Shown piece by piece: positions 39,030-52,900 of a stretch of DNA of 64,000 nt. Source of the DNA: Nemopilema nomurai (taxonomy: Eukaryota; Cnidaria; Scyphozoa; Rhizostomeae; Rhizostomatidae); NCBI GenBank assembly GCA_003864495.1, contig ML133426.1:1302001-1366000 (forward strand), given 5' to 3'. Position numbers and translations under genes: made by a program. The notes below the pieces were generated by a model that saw only the letters and a list, made by a program, of their open reading frames with translations, had not been told where the DNA came from and did no database searches. The stretch's first letter is position 1, and the number at the start of each line of letters is the position of its first letter.

Positions 39030-39177
39030 TATCACGTAGAGAAATGTTTGTACACGATTGTGCCGATCAGTGCCATGGGGTCCTAACAACAACAACAACT
39101 CTCTATTCGGGAACATTGCAATAGAGCTAGGTAGCGCACTTGTATACAGTTTGCTTCGAGCAATAATTAGACAAAAA

Positions 39178-40921
39178 TTACTGTTTCCGTGGCGATTCTT
39201 CCGCGTCGCTCTCGTCTGATTCATTTTCGTTTGCGCTATCCTTACCGGCTTGGTTCTTCCATAATATGGTTATAAGGTGTTCCACCTGTTCCTGGTTGCG
39301 TTCACGTGCCCGCAAGGTCATGTTCTTGCTGCTGCTCATTTGCTTTATTTGTGTTATTAGCATGTGCCTCCGGAACACTTTCTGTATTCGTCGAGCTGCA
39401 GCGTTTTCAATTTTCAGTCTTTCTGCTGTTGTTATTTTTGTTGCCTCTTTATTTCGAGTTGGGAAAGAGGCGTGAAACCTTTCCTCGACTTTTGTCATCA
39501 CGGACAAGAAGTCCTGCGATTCGCCCCCCTCTACCTCTCCAATGGCCCGCTTGATCAAACTGGCCATAATGTCAAGGCAGTGGACTTTATGTTTGTCTTT
39601 CACTGGAATCTCATTTTCTTCGAGAAACCAATAATTAGGCTTTGGCACTCGCAACGGACCGTCAAGGGCATCGAGAAAGTCTGGAAGCTGGTAATATTTG
39701 ATGAACTGCGTCGCCTTTTCGTCGAATTGTTCCCAAATTGAATAGAAGGCCTCGAGATCATCTTCGGTGATGCCCGCCTCGTCTTGAGACTGTGCCTGGT
39801 TGAAATTCTCAAGAATAACCGCGATGTACATGTTGATCATGATTAATACAATCGCAGTTATGTATGACACAAAGAAAAATATTGCAAGAGGGATTGACCC
39901 ACAATCGTTGCTGTTATTATATTCCTTCCTGGGCCTTTCATCGCACAGGGGTGGTTTCACCATGGTGGCCTCCAAGACACCATTCCAGCCCGCTGCGGTG
40001 GCAATACGGAAGAGCAGACACATACTGCTGCCAAAGGTTTTAAAGTTGACGACTTGGTTGAAGGAGCCGGTTTCTTTCACGTACATGAAGAAGTTCATGC
40101 CCATAATTGCGTAAATAAACATGACGAGGAACAGCAACGTGCCAATATTGAGCAAGGCAGGAGCCGACTTGACGATGGTGAAGAGCAGCTGGCGTATCCC
40201 TTTGGCACTGTCAAAAAACCTGAGCAAGCGGCCTAAGCGAAATACGCGAATTACACGCAGGAGACCGGGCGAGAAATAGAGCTCCGCATCACCTGTTTTT
40301 AACTTTTCCCATAATATCACTGAAATGGAAGAGTTAATTGAACGTTACTGTCGTAATCATCAATGTTATTGCTACAATGATTTATTTTACTTTTTCATTC
40401 TAATTGTTTACAGTTGGTATAACTTCTAGCTATGCATAATTTACTCAAAAATGAATGTTGTGATTTGAAGGTAAATAATATTGACATCATCGTCATCATA
40501 GCCACACCATCACCCTCCTTGTTGATATTATCAACGCCATAATTTGCACTCATATCGTTTGCAGGGTGCTGCTACCTATTGGTTTAAAATGTCGTTTCTT
40601 ATTTGATGATCATCACATCCCAATGGAATAATTGGAGTGAATTCACTTACCTCCAACAGAAAAGACAACGACGATAAAGTCGAAGACGTTCATAAATGAT
40701 TTGAAGTACTCGAGCCTCATTGCCACCAGTCGAATGATAGCCTCGATTGTGAATATTCCGGTGAACAGGTAGTTGAGGTAGTCGAGGGCGATCGTGACCT
40801 CTTCTGGCTGTCCGTGGTGCTGAATCATCATTGTCACCATGTTGGCGATAATGACCGACATTATGAACAGCTCAAACTGTTTCGTCGTCGTGAAATCGAA
40901 CAGCGTTCCGCGCCATTTCGA
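39178..40921 (-). other. Sodium channel domain IV and C-terminus (exons 21-22)
   Basis: Exon 21 encodes S1-S3 ([20 protein letters not shown] through [14 protein letters not shown]). Exon 22 encodes S4 ([20 protein letters not shown], five Arg), S5, the pore [14 protein letters not shown] with Ala 1462, S6 ([20 protein letters not shown]), the EF-hand-like region beginning [17 protein letters not shown], the IQ motif and an acidic end ([14 protein letters not shown]). Asp is replaced by Asn in the GWDG motif just after the filter. Confidence 0.96.
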
Positions 40922-43900
40922 CTGTAAACAAGGTAATGTCACAGTGAATGTCTAGTTTTGTAACTGGCGTAACAACGGGCATTGGAAACTAATCTACTTA
41001 ATCTAGATCCTGGCTACTGTAAGCTCGATCTAGATTTTAAAGAATCTGAAAGATTGATTACAGCTGTTAAGAATATGGAAACACTTTTCCAGCTATTGAA
41101 TTTTTTCTCCAAAAAAAGATTAAGATATTTATCGTGAATTAAATGATTAACCGATTCCATTTGAATGTCTTGTTCTCTGTAGCTATTCTTCTCTCGTCTT
41201 GCATTGCTTTTTGCAAGGGAAAATTTAAAAGCTTCATGCTTTGTTTTCAAAGTAAAGATCTCCCAATTAATTGAATTTTTACAGCCCATTACAAACGCAA
41301 CAATACACGTGACACTGAATGCAACGTGATCACGTGATTACCTTCGGCCTCGTTAGCCTTCTGGTTGGCTTCTTGTCCGCTGCAGACTTCAAGGTGTTGA
41401 TCCAGTTTCGCTGCCCCGCAGTCAACAGGATTCCAATGCCATCTTCGTATTGCTGTTTCAGCCGGTTGAAGTTGTCAATGATGACTCCGATGAATAAATT
41501 GAGGATGAAGAATGCTCCAAGAATTATGAAGACGACAAAGTACAATTGCGTGTAGAAGTTGTTCATTGGCTTTGGTTGCTTATTTTGCTGAAAATTGTAA
41601 ATTGTAACATTAATTTCGTATGGTTAAAATGGCTTATTCATGGTAGCATGGATTTACCACGTGACATATGATTGCTGAATAGGCAAACGTGGGTCGAAGC
41701 ATGAACGCTGTGCGTCGCTATAAAATCTTAAAATCGGCCTAACGTACCTCCGTACTGTCGTATGCATCTTGCATCACCTCGAACCATCCCTCCAGCGTTG
41801 CCTAGATAAACCAAAAGCAAATAAAACTCGATTAATGGCTGCTTTGTTGCGTATTACCATGCAGTATCTTCTATTCACCTGACTTTTATGAAATGCGCCA
41901 AATAAGCCAACTTACCAACACCGTCAATGAACGAAAAGCAAACCAAGTCCAATAGACTTTCATTTCAAACCGAAACACTCTTGGCATTAATTAAAATGTC
42001 CATCAAATGGCATAATCTATTGCGTGCTCCAGAATTTTGAGCCCTTCCAACTGTCTTATTCTTTTACCTTAACTGTCACTGTTCATCATCCTTCATGGAT
42101 TTAGAAAGTCACTTACCGTTTGGAAGAGCGCCAGGAACCCAATTGCAGCATTATCGAAATTTATATTCTTGTTCACCCATCTATATCCCGTTGCGTTGGC
42201 ATTTATGCAGGCATTCCTATCACTGATTATGGTTTCACTTAGAATGTTTTGATCCTGGTCGACGCATCGAAAGAATTTCCCGCCAAACAACGTAAACCCC
42301 ATGACACTGAAGATGAGCCAAAAGACACCGCACACCAGCAACACATTAGCTATTGATGGAATCGAATGGACCAGCGAGTTGACGACGATCTAGAGCAGCA
42401 ACAAGAATTGCATTATTGACTTCCACAAGTAAGTGTTTAACTGCACTAGTGGAGTAATTCCGTCCAATTCTATCCAATACTAGTGAAAAGCATAATGTCA
42501 AATATGAAATTTTTTCGCCATAATAGACGGAATGGCCTTCTTTGCTGGAAAGATATTGCAATGTTCTGAGGGGAAGAGGCAAAGTTTCTTATCATCTGAT
42601 CAAGCGAGCCAAAATCGACGAAACTCTGGGATGGCACCATTTTGAAGCGTATGACAAACACGTGTGAGCAATCACAACATACCTTCATTCCTTCGAATCT
42701 TGAGATGGCTCTTAAGGGGCGGAGGGCACGCAGCGATCTCAATGCGTTCAGATTAGGATTGCCAAACAAGGATGCCAGTGAAATCTATCGAAGAGAGGAA
42801 TCTACTATCAGACCGGATTAATCTGGATTAACTTTATGCAGGCTGGATTAATCAGCCTATGATTGCTGATCGGGAGAGATTGCTGGCAGAGAGCAGGACA
42901 GAAACAAACTTAAACAGCTGTTAGCTACTTTTGATCCCAATGATAGGTTTCAATTGTTGTTAAAACATCTTAACAAAACTGTTTATTACCGATATTTGCA
43001 AAGCAGTTATTTGCAGCAGCTCGAATTCATTTGATTAGATGCTTTAAACTGGATTACGAGCTATGAAATCTTAAATTCAGTGATTATCAAGCAGAACAGC
43101 AAACAACAAAGAACTTACCGCGACGATGAAGAAATCCAGCAGATTCCAGAGATTTGAGAAGTACTTTATGAAGCCGAATCCAATTATTTTGATGAGAAAC
43201 TCAAGAGTAAAGATGACGGCAAAGAAGTAGTTGCAATACTCCAGAAAAGCATTGAGAGTTTTCCTTTTGGGCAAGTTTATGTCTTCAAAGACCTTAATGA
43301 AAATTGACGATGATTTTATTAGTCATTTGGGCAATAATGCAAATTTGGTCTCAGATTGGTCATTTTGACTTAAAATTTAGAGAGGAATATTTACGTTTAA
43401 TCATAGGACCCTTGCAGAATTATCAAGTAAATCAAGTGCAATTTGGCAATCAAATGCAAATCAAATGCAATTAAATGCAATGCAATTACATTGATGTATC
43501 AATCAAAGCAATAAATTGGAGCAAGCTTTTGAGAAGGGCACAGTTTATAGTGTGGGGAATCCTTTAAATACTCACCAGTGTGAGGCTGCTGAAGGCGATC
43601 AAAAAGAGGATGAGAAACTCGAAGTACTTGTTCTCGACAATGAACTTGCAGTAATATCTGATATTGTGCCAAAGGCGGCGAGGAGGCGAGTCCAGGTAGC
43701 TTGTATAGCAACAGTTGCAGGCATAGCAACAGAGGCAGAAGCAGTCGTCAATGTAGGTTCGTTCCCGGTGAATTTCGATCTTGACTGACGAAGAGGAGTG
43801 GCCCCTTGGCTGCTCTTTTCCCACCTTCTCGCTGGCACTGTCGTCCAGCTTGCCTTGAATGGCAAGTTCTGTCACACCTGATCCAGAGAACCTTTGATCG

Positions 43901-46900
43901 GTCATCCCCTGGAGATTCCCGTTGCGGGTGTGGACCAGGGAGTTATCACTGTCATGGCTGACAAGTGGGACTGGTTTCAGGTCATTTCCGTTCCCAAGCT
44001 TACCATTTGCTGAAACACAAAAGCTTGGTGAATAATTGATGGCAGATTTTACAAAGCGGTCAAATGCGTTGCTGTGACCATAGTTTGCACTGTGACACAA
44101 ACACGAAGCCATTCAATGTTCATAGCTACTACGTATCCATAAGAAGAAGTCATTACGCTCAAGTCATGTAAAGCTCAAAATTGGTTGTAGGCATAATGTA
44201 TGTTGAAGTGGATTAGTTTATGGTTTTCAAGGCAGCCTTTTAGGCCAGCAAACAAGCCCAAACTTAATATGCAGACCAGTCATTATTTACCTGGAATCAC
44301 ATTTCCGTTGGAATGCCCATTGATTTGGTTCCTTTGATTCATTTCAATAAAAAGCCCATTCTTCGGATTCGTTTTCCCATTTACTCCATTAAAGTCGCCC
44401 GCCATTAGGGCTTCTGCAGTTTGATGGTCACCGTTCTAAAAATTAAGACCGACACCGTGTTTTATTCCATATGAACGGACAAGATCACTCAGCTTGTAAT
44501 CAAAGCTTCAAATAGTATACATTTCAATAAACTAACTAGCAACAAAATTGGGACCGAGGAGCGATGTTTTATTTGTGAGGGCAAAAATCAACAAAATTCA
44601 TTTTCCTTTTTTCTAAACATTTTCGATATGCACATGAGCATCTAGTTCTGCATTTCTAACGTGCAAATATTTTAAAAATTCGTGAATCCTAATTTCCTTA
44701 ACTTAATTCCAAAATCATTGCTATGATGCGAATGCCAACAAAAGTGACATAAACCTTTTTGCAGAATGACCTGTGCAAGATGGACCAAGTTCTACTAACT
44801 ACATCCTTCTCTTTAGTTACTGTCCGATCTGTGATATGTCGTCGACATTTCCTGAACAATGAGTAAGATAGTTAGAAATATGACGAGGAAGTCTAAGGAA
44901 ACACAAACCATGTTTGCATCAGCTTTATTCTGCATTTCGTCGTTTGACTTCTTTTTCCTTCTGCTTTTTGTCCATTCAATCAACCTCTGCAGTCTTGTCT
45001 TCTTTTTCTCCTTCCCACTTTCCTCGTCTTCATTTCCCTTCAACGCGTCGCCTCCAAACGAACTCAGCAGCAAGGCAAGGAATAAATTCAGGACCTATGA
45101 TTGTATAATTGTTTCCCATTTTAAGATGGTCAATTTAGTCCATAGTATTATATAATGACGTATTGTTCTTTGTACCTTGTACTTCTAGTTGCTAATTATT
45201 GATAAAAATTTAGTGAACAAGTTTCAGATCCGTAAAAAACAACACCTTGGTAATGGATTCAGAAAAATCCTGAATTCTGAAGTAATAGCAAAGCAGTTTA
45301 GAAGAAGAACGAAGCAAATGAAATGTGGTTTGAGAGAGAAATTATGAGGCAGAAAGTAATTGACAATGTATTTGTATTAACAATGGTGCTGGTCAAAAGA
45401 AAGCAAGGCATACAGAGGACCAGAATTCTTGGCGAAGCGAAGGAAGATTTTGGTAGGAGAGAAGAGGAACTTGCTAATATCGAGAAAAATTTTGACTGCA
45501 AAGGGCTCATGTATAAGAAGAAGATTGAGAATGAGGAGAAAAACAAGATAAAGAATGATATGATTAAAAGAAACAAGCGTAAGAAGATGAGAGGAAGAAG
45601 AGTGAGAGGAAGAATAATGAAAGGAAGAAGAGAGGGAGAAGAATGAGAGGAAGAAGAGAGGGAGAAGAATGAAAAGAAGAATATTGAAAGGAATAAGAGG
45701 GGAAGAATAATGAAAGGGAGAAGAGAGGGAGAAGTATGAGAGGAAGAAGAGAGGGAGAAGAATGAGAAGAAGAATATTGAAAGAAAGAAGAATGAGAGGA
45801 GGTTTTCTTAATTCATGTTGCCAAATTACAAATGTATTGCTTCATATGCCTTTCACATTATCATGTGCCTCTTATTTTTCATTTGGGATCATCTATGAGC
45901 TATAACCATAACATTCCTTCCCCCCCTTTTGTATCTAAATTTGATGGAAAATCAAATTGCGCTCTTACCACCCAGCGACCGATGACGAAGACGATGAAGA
46001 TGAAAATGAACGACGCTGGGCTTGTTGCTCTCAATAAATCCCACTGCGGCTCAATCCACTTGCCGCAAAGAATCCTGAAAATCATCATAAAAGAGTTGCC
46101 AAAGTTCTTGAAATTGTATCTCGGTATATTTTCACCAAAGGCTTCCTTGGTGTATTTGCTGCCAAAGAGCTGCATTCCGACAACCGCAAATATGTAGATG
46201 ATGATGCAAAGAATGACTGTTATATTCCCAAGGGCTCCAATGCTGTTTCCTATTGTGCTTAGAAGCTGCCCCATCGTCTTCCATGATTGAGCTAACTTTA
46301 ACACACGGAGCTGCAAGACAAGAAGATAAATGACGTCATCATCTTAGTAGCGTTAAGGATGGTCAAAGCCTAAATGATTGGTAAATAGAACATTACACAT
46401 TGTGCAAGTGTAGTTAAGCTTCATCATTTTATTGAATTTAACAGCCAAAAAACCAGATGTTATGCTGCTAATTTTTTAAAAAGTAGATAGTCAAATTAAC
46501 ATTGTAGGAGTCTTAATGAATCTTAGATGGTGAACAGAGGGGTAATGTACCTAGATGCAAAATAGAAAATTTTGATACTGACTCAACCTTTCAGTATAGT
46601 AGTGACGTAGAGACATACCAATCGAAACACCCTCATGACACTGAGACTGCTGCCTCCTATTGATGTGGATTCGGAGAGAATCAGGTCCAGCAAACTGGCA
46701 AAGACGAGAAATCCATCGAACAGATTCCAGTTGTTTCTTGCGTAGCCCTTGGGCGTCAGGGCTATAAGCTTGCATATCATTTCGAGTATGAAGATCGTGG
46801 TGAATATCTGAGGGAAGAACATGTAATCTAGTAAAAGCTCTAGTTGATGATTTCCTAGAGACCAGCCATCCCAATTTTTATTATGTATTTTCCTTATATT

Positions 46901-49900
46901 TTTATTTGTGGTACAAGGAAATCTGCTTTTCCTTCAGTCGTTCACTATTACCAATCTTGGACTCTTCAAAATGCATCTGACTCTCCATTTCTTGAACAAA
47001 CGTTTCGTACTAAAAATCTTTGAAATAACGCTGCACAACGAAATGATTCGTCTGACAGTCCTCAGAGTATGCAAACGTCGGAAGATTGTCAAAGGTAATG
47101 AAATTTTTAGCCAGTTGTCGGTCGAAAAAAACTAGATGGTTTTACGAAGAGCACATGATTTTCTCTCTAATACCTATGCATGTCATTGCCTTGTATCGTA
47201 TTTGGAAAAGCAATAACATGTTACGTGCTGCACTCTGGTGAGCTGCCCAGATCGCTAACATAACTGCACTTGCATAGCAGATGCCCATTTCACGAATAAA
47301 CGAAGACGGAGAAGAACTTACATAGTTGAGTATATTGGAGATGACGTCCATAATGCGAGGCTGATCAAAGTGCTCACATGCCATGGCTACTGTGTTCAGC
47401 ATGATGCAAGCAGTGATAAACCCTTCAAATATCGTACTGCCCACGAAGATGTACATTCTCACACGAAATCTGCGAAACCAAGAAGGATTCTCGCCAAGTT
47501 CTGGTGGGCCTGTCTCCGCTTCCATGAACTCCTCCTGGTTCTTCCTCAGACTCTTGGGAAGATTGTCGACCGTGTACTGTTTCTCTCCGTCAATCTCAAC
47601 AACGGGTGAGGTTCCGTGCAGCAACTCAGCCACATTCCGACCATCGAATGAATACGTCGACGCACTCCTACGCATGTCCTCAAGTCGTTCATTTTCACGT
47701 TCCTTGAGATTAGGCCAGAGGTTGGTTATTACTTGGGAGCCATCTACTCACCGGGTGTTGATACCGAAAAGCTTATGCTCATAGGGTGTTGATTCTTGTC
47801 AAGAAACTACGCCTAACTGGACACATGTGACGATGCTTGAAATACAGGAGATTTTCAAATAGGGGAAATGAGAGTTAAACGCAGATGGAATGATTTTCAA
47901 AACATCAATACGAAGAAGACGAGCTTCCTGGATTTGATTAACTGAAAATGACATTCTATGATGCTTTGCTAAGTATCGCAAATTGAAGTTGTGTTTGTAT
48001 GTGTCTAATATACTGAATACTTAATGCGCAAAGTATTTGCTGATCAAATGTTTTGCACAGGCAAAGGACTTACCAAGTCTGGATCTCCGTTGACTTCTTG
48101 CTCGTACGAAGCACTGACGACAGCAAGAACTAAATTAAGTAGGTAGAAAGGGCCTAAGAAAACAGCTAGTAAGAAATAGATCATGTAGGGTTCGCCCATC
48201 GCAGCAATTACCTGCAAAGATAGAAAAAAACTAAATTTACAAACAGATAATCACAAAAGTACACAATATGGTTGTATGCCATAGGGAAGAGGACACTTGG
48301 AAATACACATGGAAAACAGCAGATGATGCGAAACAGTAGATATGAAAATAAACACGTAGATGCAATCGAAAACAGTAAGAATATGAGATTCAGCATAAAA
48401 AGTCGATGATTTAGAAGTGATTAGGAAGACTTAAACAGCTAAACTTAAGCATTAACAAGAAGGCATCAGTAAGTAAGCACCTAAGTGTGGGCAAAAAGGT
48501 AAGATCTAGAAATGACAATAAACAAGTTAGCAGATTCACTGACGACTTTTGCTCTCAAACGAACGTAAAGTGGAATAGCAACTTTGCAATACATACACTG
48601 TCATAAACACTTTCCCAGTAATCCAGGGTGCACACTTGCAAAGATGTCAGCATAGCAAGGATGAAATTGTCGTAGCCTATGAAGCCATGTTTCGGGTTTG
48701 GCCCAGCTTCAGGCACACAAATGTAGTCCTGCGGGCATGTCCTGGAACGAAGCATTGTTTGCAGAATAAAGCATCAGTTATTGTTTCAAAGACAAAAGTA
48801 GACTGGCAGATGATTTCAAATGCTAATTGTGGGCATTGGTGATCTCCAGCTATTTTGATATTTGGATCTGTTAGTAGACACATGCTATACACACATAATC
48901 TTTAACATGGGACAGTTTATATCTATGAGCTGGCAATCTAGGAGTAAAAGTGTGTGACTCGTAAATATTGCACTTCATGACTGGTGAACTATGTAGATAA
49001 CCCTACGCTTTTTATATTATCCCGTTATTCTAGAATCAGAGAATCCTAAGTTGGTCGTAAAGTAGGCCCTAAACTGAGAGATTTTAAAGGCTTTTGGATT
49101 TAGCGATGAACGTTTTACATACCATGCTGTAGATGCATTTCCACAAATAACGCCTTCACCCTGATGCATATACCAGTTACCTTGAAGAAATGTAGACACA
49201 ATTGATAAATGTATGAACAAGGCAATCCCCTTATAACTAGTGATGTTCTATGCTTCAATTCTCAAAATATGTTGTCTACACTCTCAGCTTCTTAAGTGCT
49301 GTATTATTATGTATTACATTAATTGTGTGAGACTTTTGGCTTTCTTAGTTTCTTTCAGAGTGTCCTAGGTTTTACAATTTTCATTGCATTTTCATTTATA
49401 AGAAAAAAACTTAGCAGGATATCCATGTCTTACTTGTATTTTTGTAGAACTCTTTGCTGAATGTTGGTATTCCTTTTCCATATCGTACACATCTTGCCTG
49501 TAATTTGCCAGTAAACAATTGAAGTCCGATTAGCGCAAAGATGGCGATGAAAAACAAAGTCAGTATTAGCACATCTGTCATCATCCGCATTGACTTCAAC
49601 AGCGTATTCACCATTGCTTTTAACCCTGGTTGATAGAAAATATTGGACAAATTAAATCATAACTTAGAAAAAACAACCTGAGTACTTCTAGTCTAAGCCA
49701 AGATTCAAATTAAAAAACTTAAAGAGCTAAGTTTAAAGTTTATTTTCAAGCTCGCCTGCATAATAAATTGTGATGCTTAAATTGATTAAAAAAACGTTAA
49801 GGTAGGGCCAAAGAGTGTCAAATTCACAGCTTGGATGAGGTAGTCCTTAAAAATAGCCACAACACTTTCTGAGCAATTCTTACCCTCAAAATAATAGCAT

Positions 49901-52900
49901 ATTTTTTAACTAAGTTCTAGCAAGTAGCCACAACAAGCGTGGATATAAATTGCAGGTTCGAAATGCATAAAGTTTTGCCAAATATCTTGAAGTATCCGTT
50001 TAAACATCAAATATGCTCTGACGTTGATATGTTTTTCATTTAGCATTAGCAATTGTTAGTTACATGAAAAATTGATAGCAGTCAATACCCTTCACTGTTG
50101 ATATAGTCTTTAACGCTCTCAGAACTCGAAATGTCTTTACACCACTGTAGTCCTCCATTTCTGGTATCATTGTTACATATCTGGATGGATATAAAGAGCA
50201 ATGTTCTCAGTAAGAACAACATAAAAATTAAGTCATCATAAGTTGAAAAATACAATGATGTAGTCATTATCGGCCAATGCAATGACCAGTTGCCAGACGT
50301 CTTCTCTGTAAGCCCTTTACATTAAGGTAGAAATTTGTCAGTTGCAATGCACAGAAAACTGGCGTACCACAAATGTTTAGATGAGCTTAGACATTAAAAA
50401 CCAGCTATGGAGGTGTTAAGTGCGCCATCTTTTCATCTGCTGTTTGCTAAATCTATCTAATAAAGAGGCTTAAACTGTTTAGCAAAAGGAAAATATAAGA
50501 CATGCATCATGCTCATATATTGTTTATTATATCGTTTGGAAAGACACTGCAGCAAATATCAAATATAATGTAATTAAATAGACATTTACCCTACAATAAC
50601 GACAAAGAAGTCGAGCCAATTCCATGAATTCCGTAAATAAGAATATTTGTGAAGTATAAATCCTTTTGCCAAAACTTTAACCGTCACTTCGAAGGTGTAA
50701 ATTACAGCAAAAACATACCTAAAAGATTGAGAGAACATTTCATAAAATTATTAAAGTGCTCCTCCTTGCACTTTTAATATAATTCTGCATCTTAATCTGC
50801 ATCTTTCATGTCTTTTTATCATTATGCATTAAAGATGAATTTTTGGCTTGGTGAAAGCAAGGCTTGCAGCCTTGCAATCTTTATAGCTCAACAGATTTGG
50901 ATGACCTTGCTGTTTTCCAATTCGTCAGTCTTTTCTTTCCTGTCAAGTAGCATTGACTATCGGGCCACTTTAACATTCTCTATTTTGTTTAATATATTTT
51001 TTCTTTTCATACTGTTGATAGCAATTGTCAAGTAGTCTCTTACAAAAAACTAGAAGCTTTATTCAGTTATTCTGGAAGAACCACAAACATCAAATTATGG
51101 TTTTGCTTTGCTAGACTAAAGAGTAATACTAATACATTTGTTTGTATGAAGTTTGTTTGAATGATTTTATTGACAATATAAACTAAGAGCTTCTGTCTCA
51201 AAAGAAAATACATAAAATAGACTGGCCTTAGCGAAAGACATCCCTTTCTTCTAATATAACCTAAGCTTTTAATGAAGTTTGCTTACTTTTACAAAAACCC
51301 AGACAAACCAACCATTGAAAAATTTGTAAAAGCGTGTTCTTTGACACCCGAGCTTAACAAGAGCCCTCGCTTTCCGATTTATGAAAAAAGTTAAAGTTCT
51401 TTTCGTTGCTTAATGTGTTGAGAAAATTAAAGTCTTAATCTTGTTTTTCGTTGATCTTACAGCTTGTTCTGTATCTTCTAATCGTGTTAGCATACCTCAT
51501 GCTATTTTGATTTCTTGACTAAGTTCTTTATTAGATATATGAGAAAAAGCTTCTTTTTGATAATCTTGGTGAAAATTTTTCAAGATTTTTCACAGGATGC
51601 CTTCAAGTAGTAATTCATTACAAATCAATAAATTTGACAATATCAATAAAATTATACTTACTCAGCCTCCTTTGGTGGATCTGACAATGCCATAAAGACA
51701 CAATTCGTTATTATGGTTAGTAAAATAAATATTTCAAAAAGTCTGAAATAGGTTAAGGAGCATCAACAGAGGTATTTTGTACTAATTTCAAATTTTGCAA
51801 AGAGATTGTAAAACATTTCGGTATACTTCTTGAATTTTGAAGAGAATTACCTTTGTGCTAAAGCGAAAAACATGCTATTCTTGTCATTCTACCCTCCCCC
51901 CCCCCCCCTACTTTCTCACATCCTCAGCAAACCCCTTTTATGCCTATTACCCAAATAGGGATCATTAAAGTATAAATAACAGTATAAAAACATTTCTATT
52001 TCATGACAAGAACATTATATTTCACGAATATATCAATTTACGCTGTTGAATGGTTATCATTTGATGAAGATTCTCTTATTTCTCTTAATTAGGTGCCTCT
52101 TATATCAAGGTCCCTTTTATATAGCATCGATTATGATGGCAAGACCTATGTTAAATTCAAAGGGGAGCTGGTAGTTTGAAGACTCGATTGTTTGTGCATG
52201 AAAAAGATACTGATGGGTGACGATGTATACAGTAACTTTTCGCACTGAGCTGTCAGTGCCAAAGCAGAAAAGTGACTTGTCTTTTGAAAATCTGTAGACA
52301 GTCTGCTTTCCAAGTTTGTTATTCACCGCCACAAACGTCTACAAGAAAAGGATATAACATTTAATTAAAATATCAAAATCATTTAATAAGTATCAGAGCG
52401 GAAATTAAACTTTTTGCTGGTACTTCTAAAGTTTTATGACAATCACAGCAAAATTATTTAAGCTTTTTACTCTTTACAGCTGACTGGGAATTGATGTCAG
52501 CTGAATTTTCAACACCAAAGAAGTGCGGAGAAGTGAGATACGAAATCAGTAGATAGCGAGCTGTGTTTTTAGAACAGATGAATTGCCTCGATCAAAGAAG
52601 CTTACAAATTTCTATGACGTCAGCTAGCAATGACTCATGCAGCATTGAACTACCCGTTTAGGACATTATTTTGCAAACAGTACTGCGTGCATGGTATTTC
52701 TTTGCACCCGCATCTGCCGCTTCGCAATATCTGCATCATTAATCTCAGCATCACAAATTATAATTTCTACACCAGTACCCAACTGGCATCACTCACTAGG
52801 TTATGTTTTCAATATGCTAATTTCAAGGACACCTTATTCGTTCTATCAAAACTTAAGTGTTAGCTTGGGGACCGTTTGAATTCAATCAGAGTACAAATTT

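Larger units (their letters stand above)
34284..39177. other. Tail-to-tail intergenic region, with tandem repeats
   Basis: Lies between the stop of AEP transaminase B and the stop of the sodium channel, so it holds both 3' UTRs. An ATTAAA at 34441-34446 could polyadenylate transaminase B, and a minus-strand AATAAA at 38777-38772 could serve the channel; both are guesses. Four simple or tandem repeats inside it are listed separately. No gene is recognised. Confidence 0.55.

Noticed and set aside
39266..40236. Plus-strand open frames opposite the channel's last exon
   Set aside because: They are antisense shadows of a well-supported coding exon.
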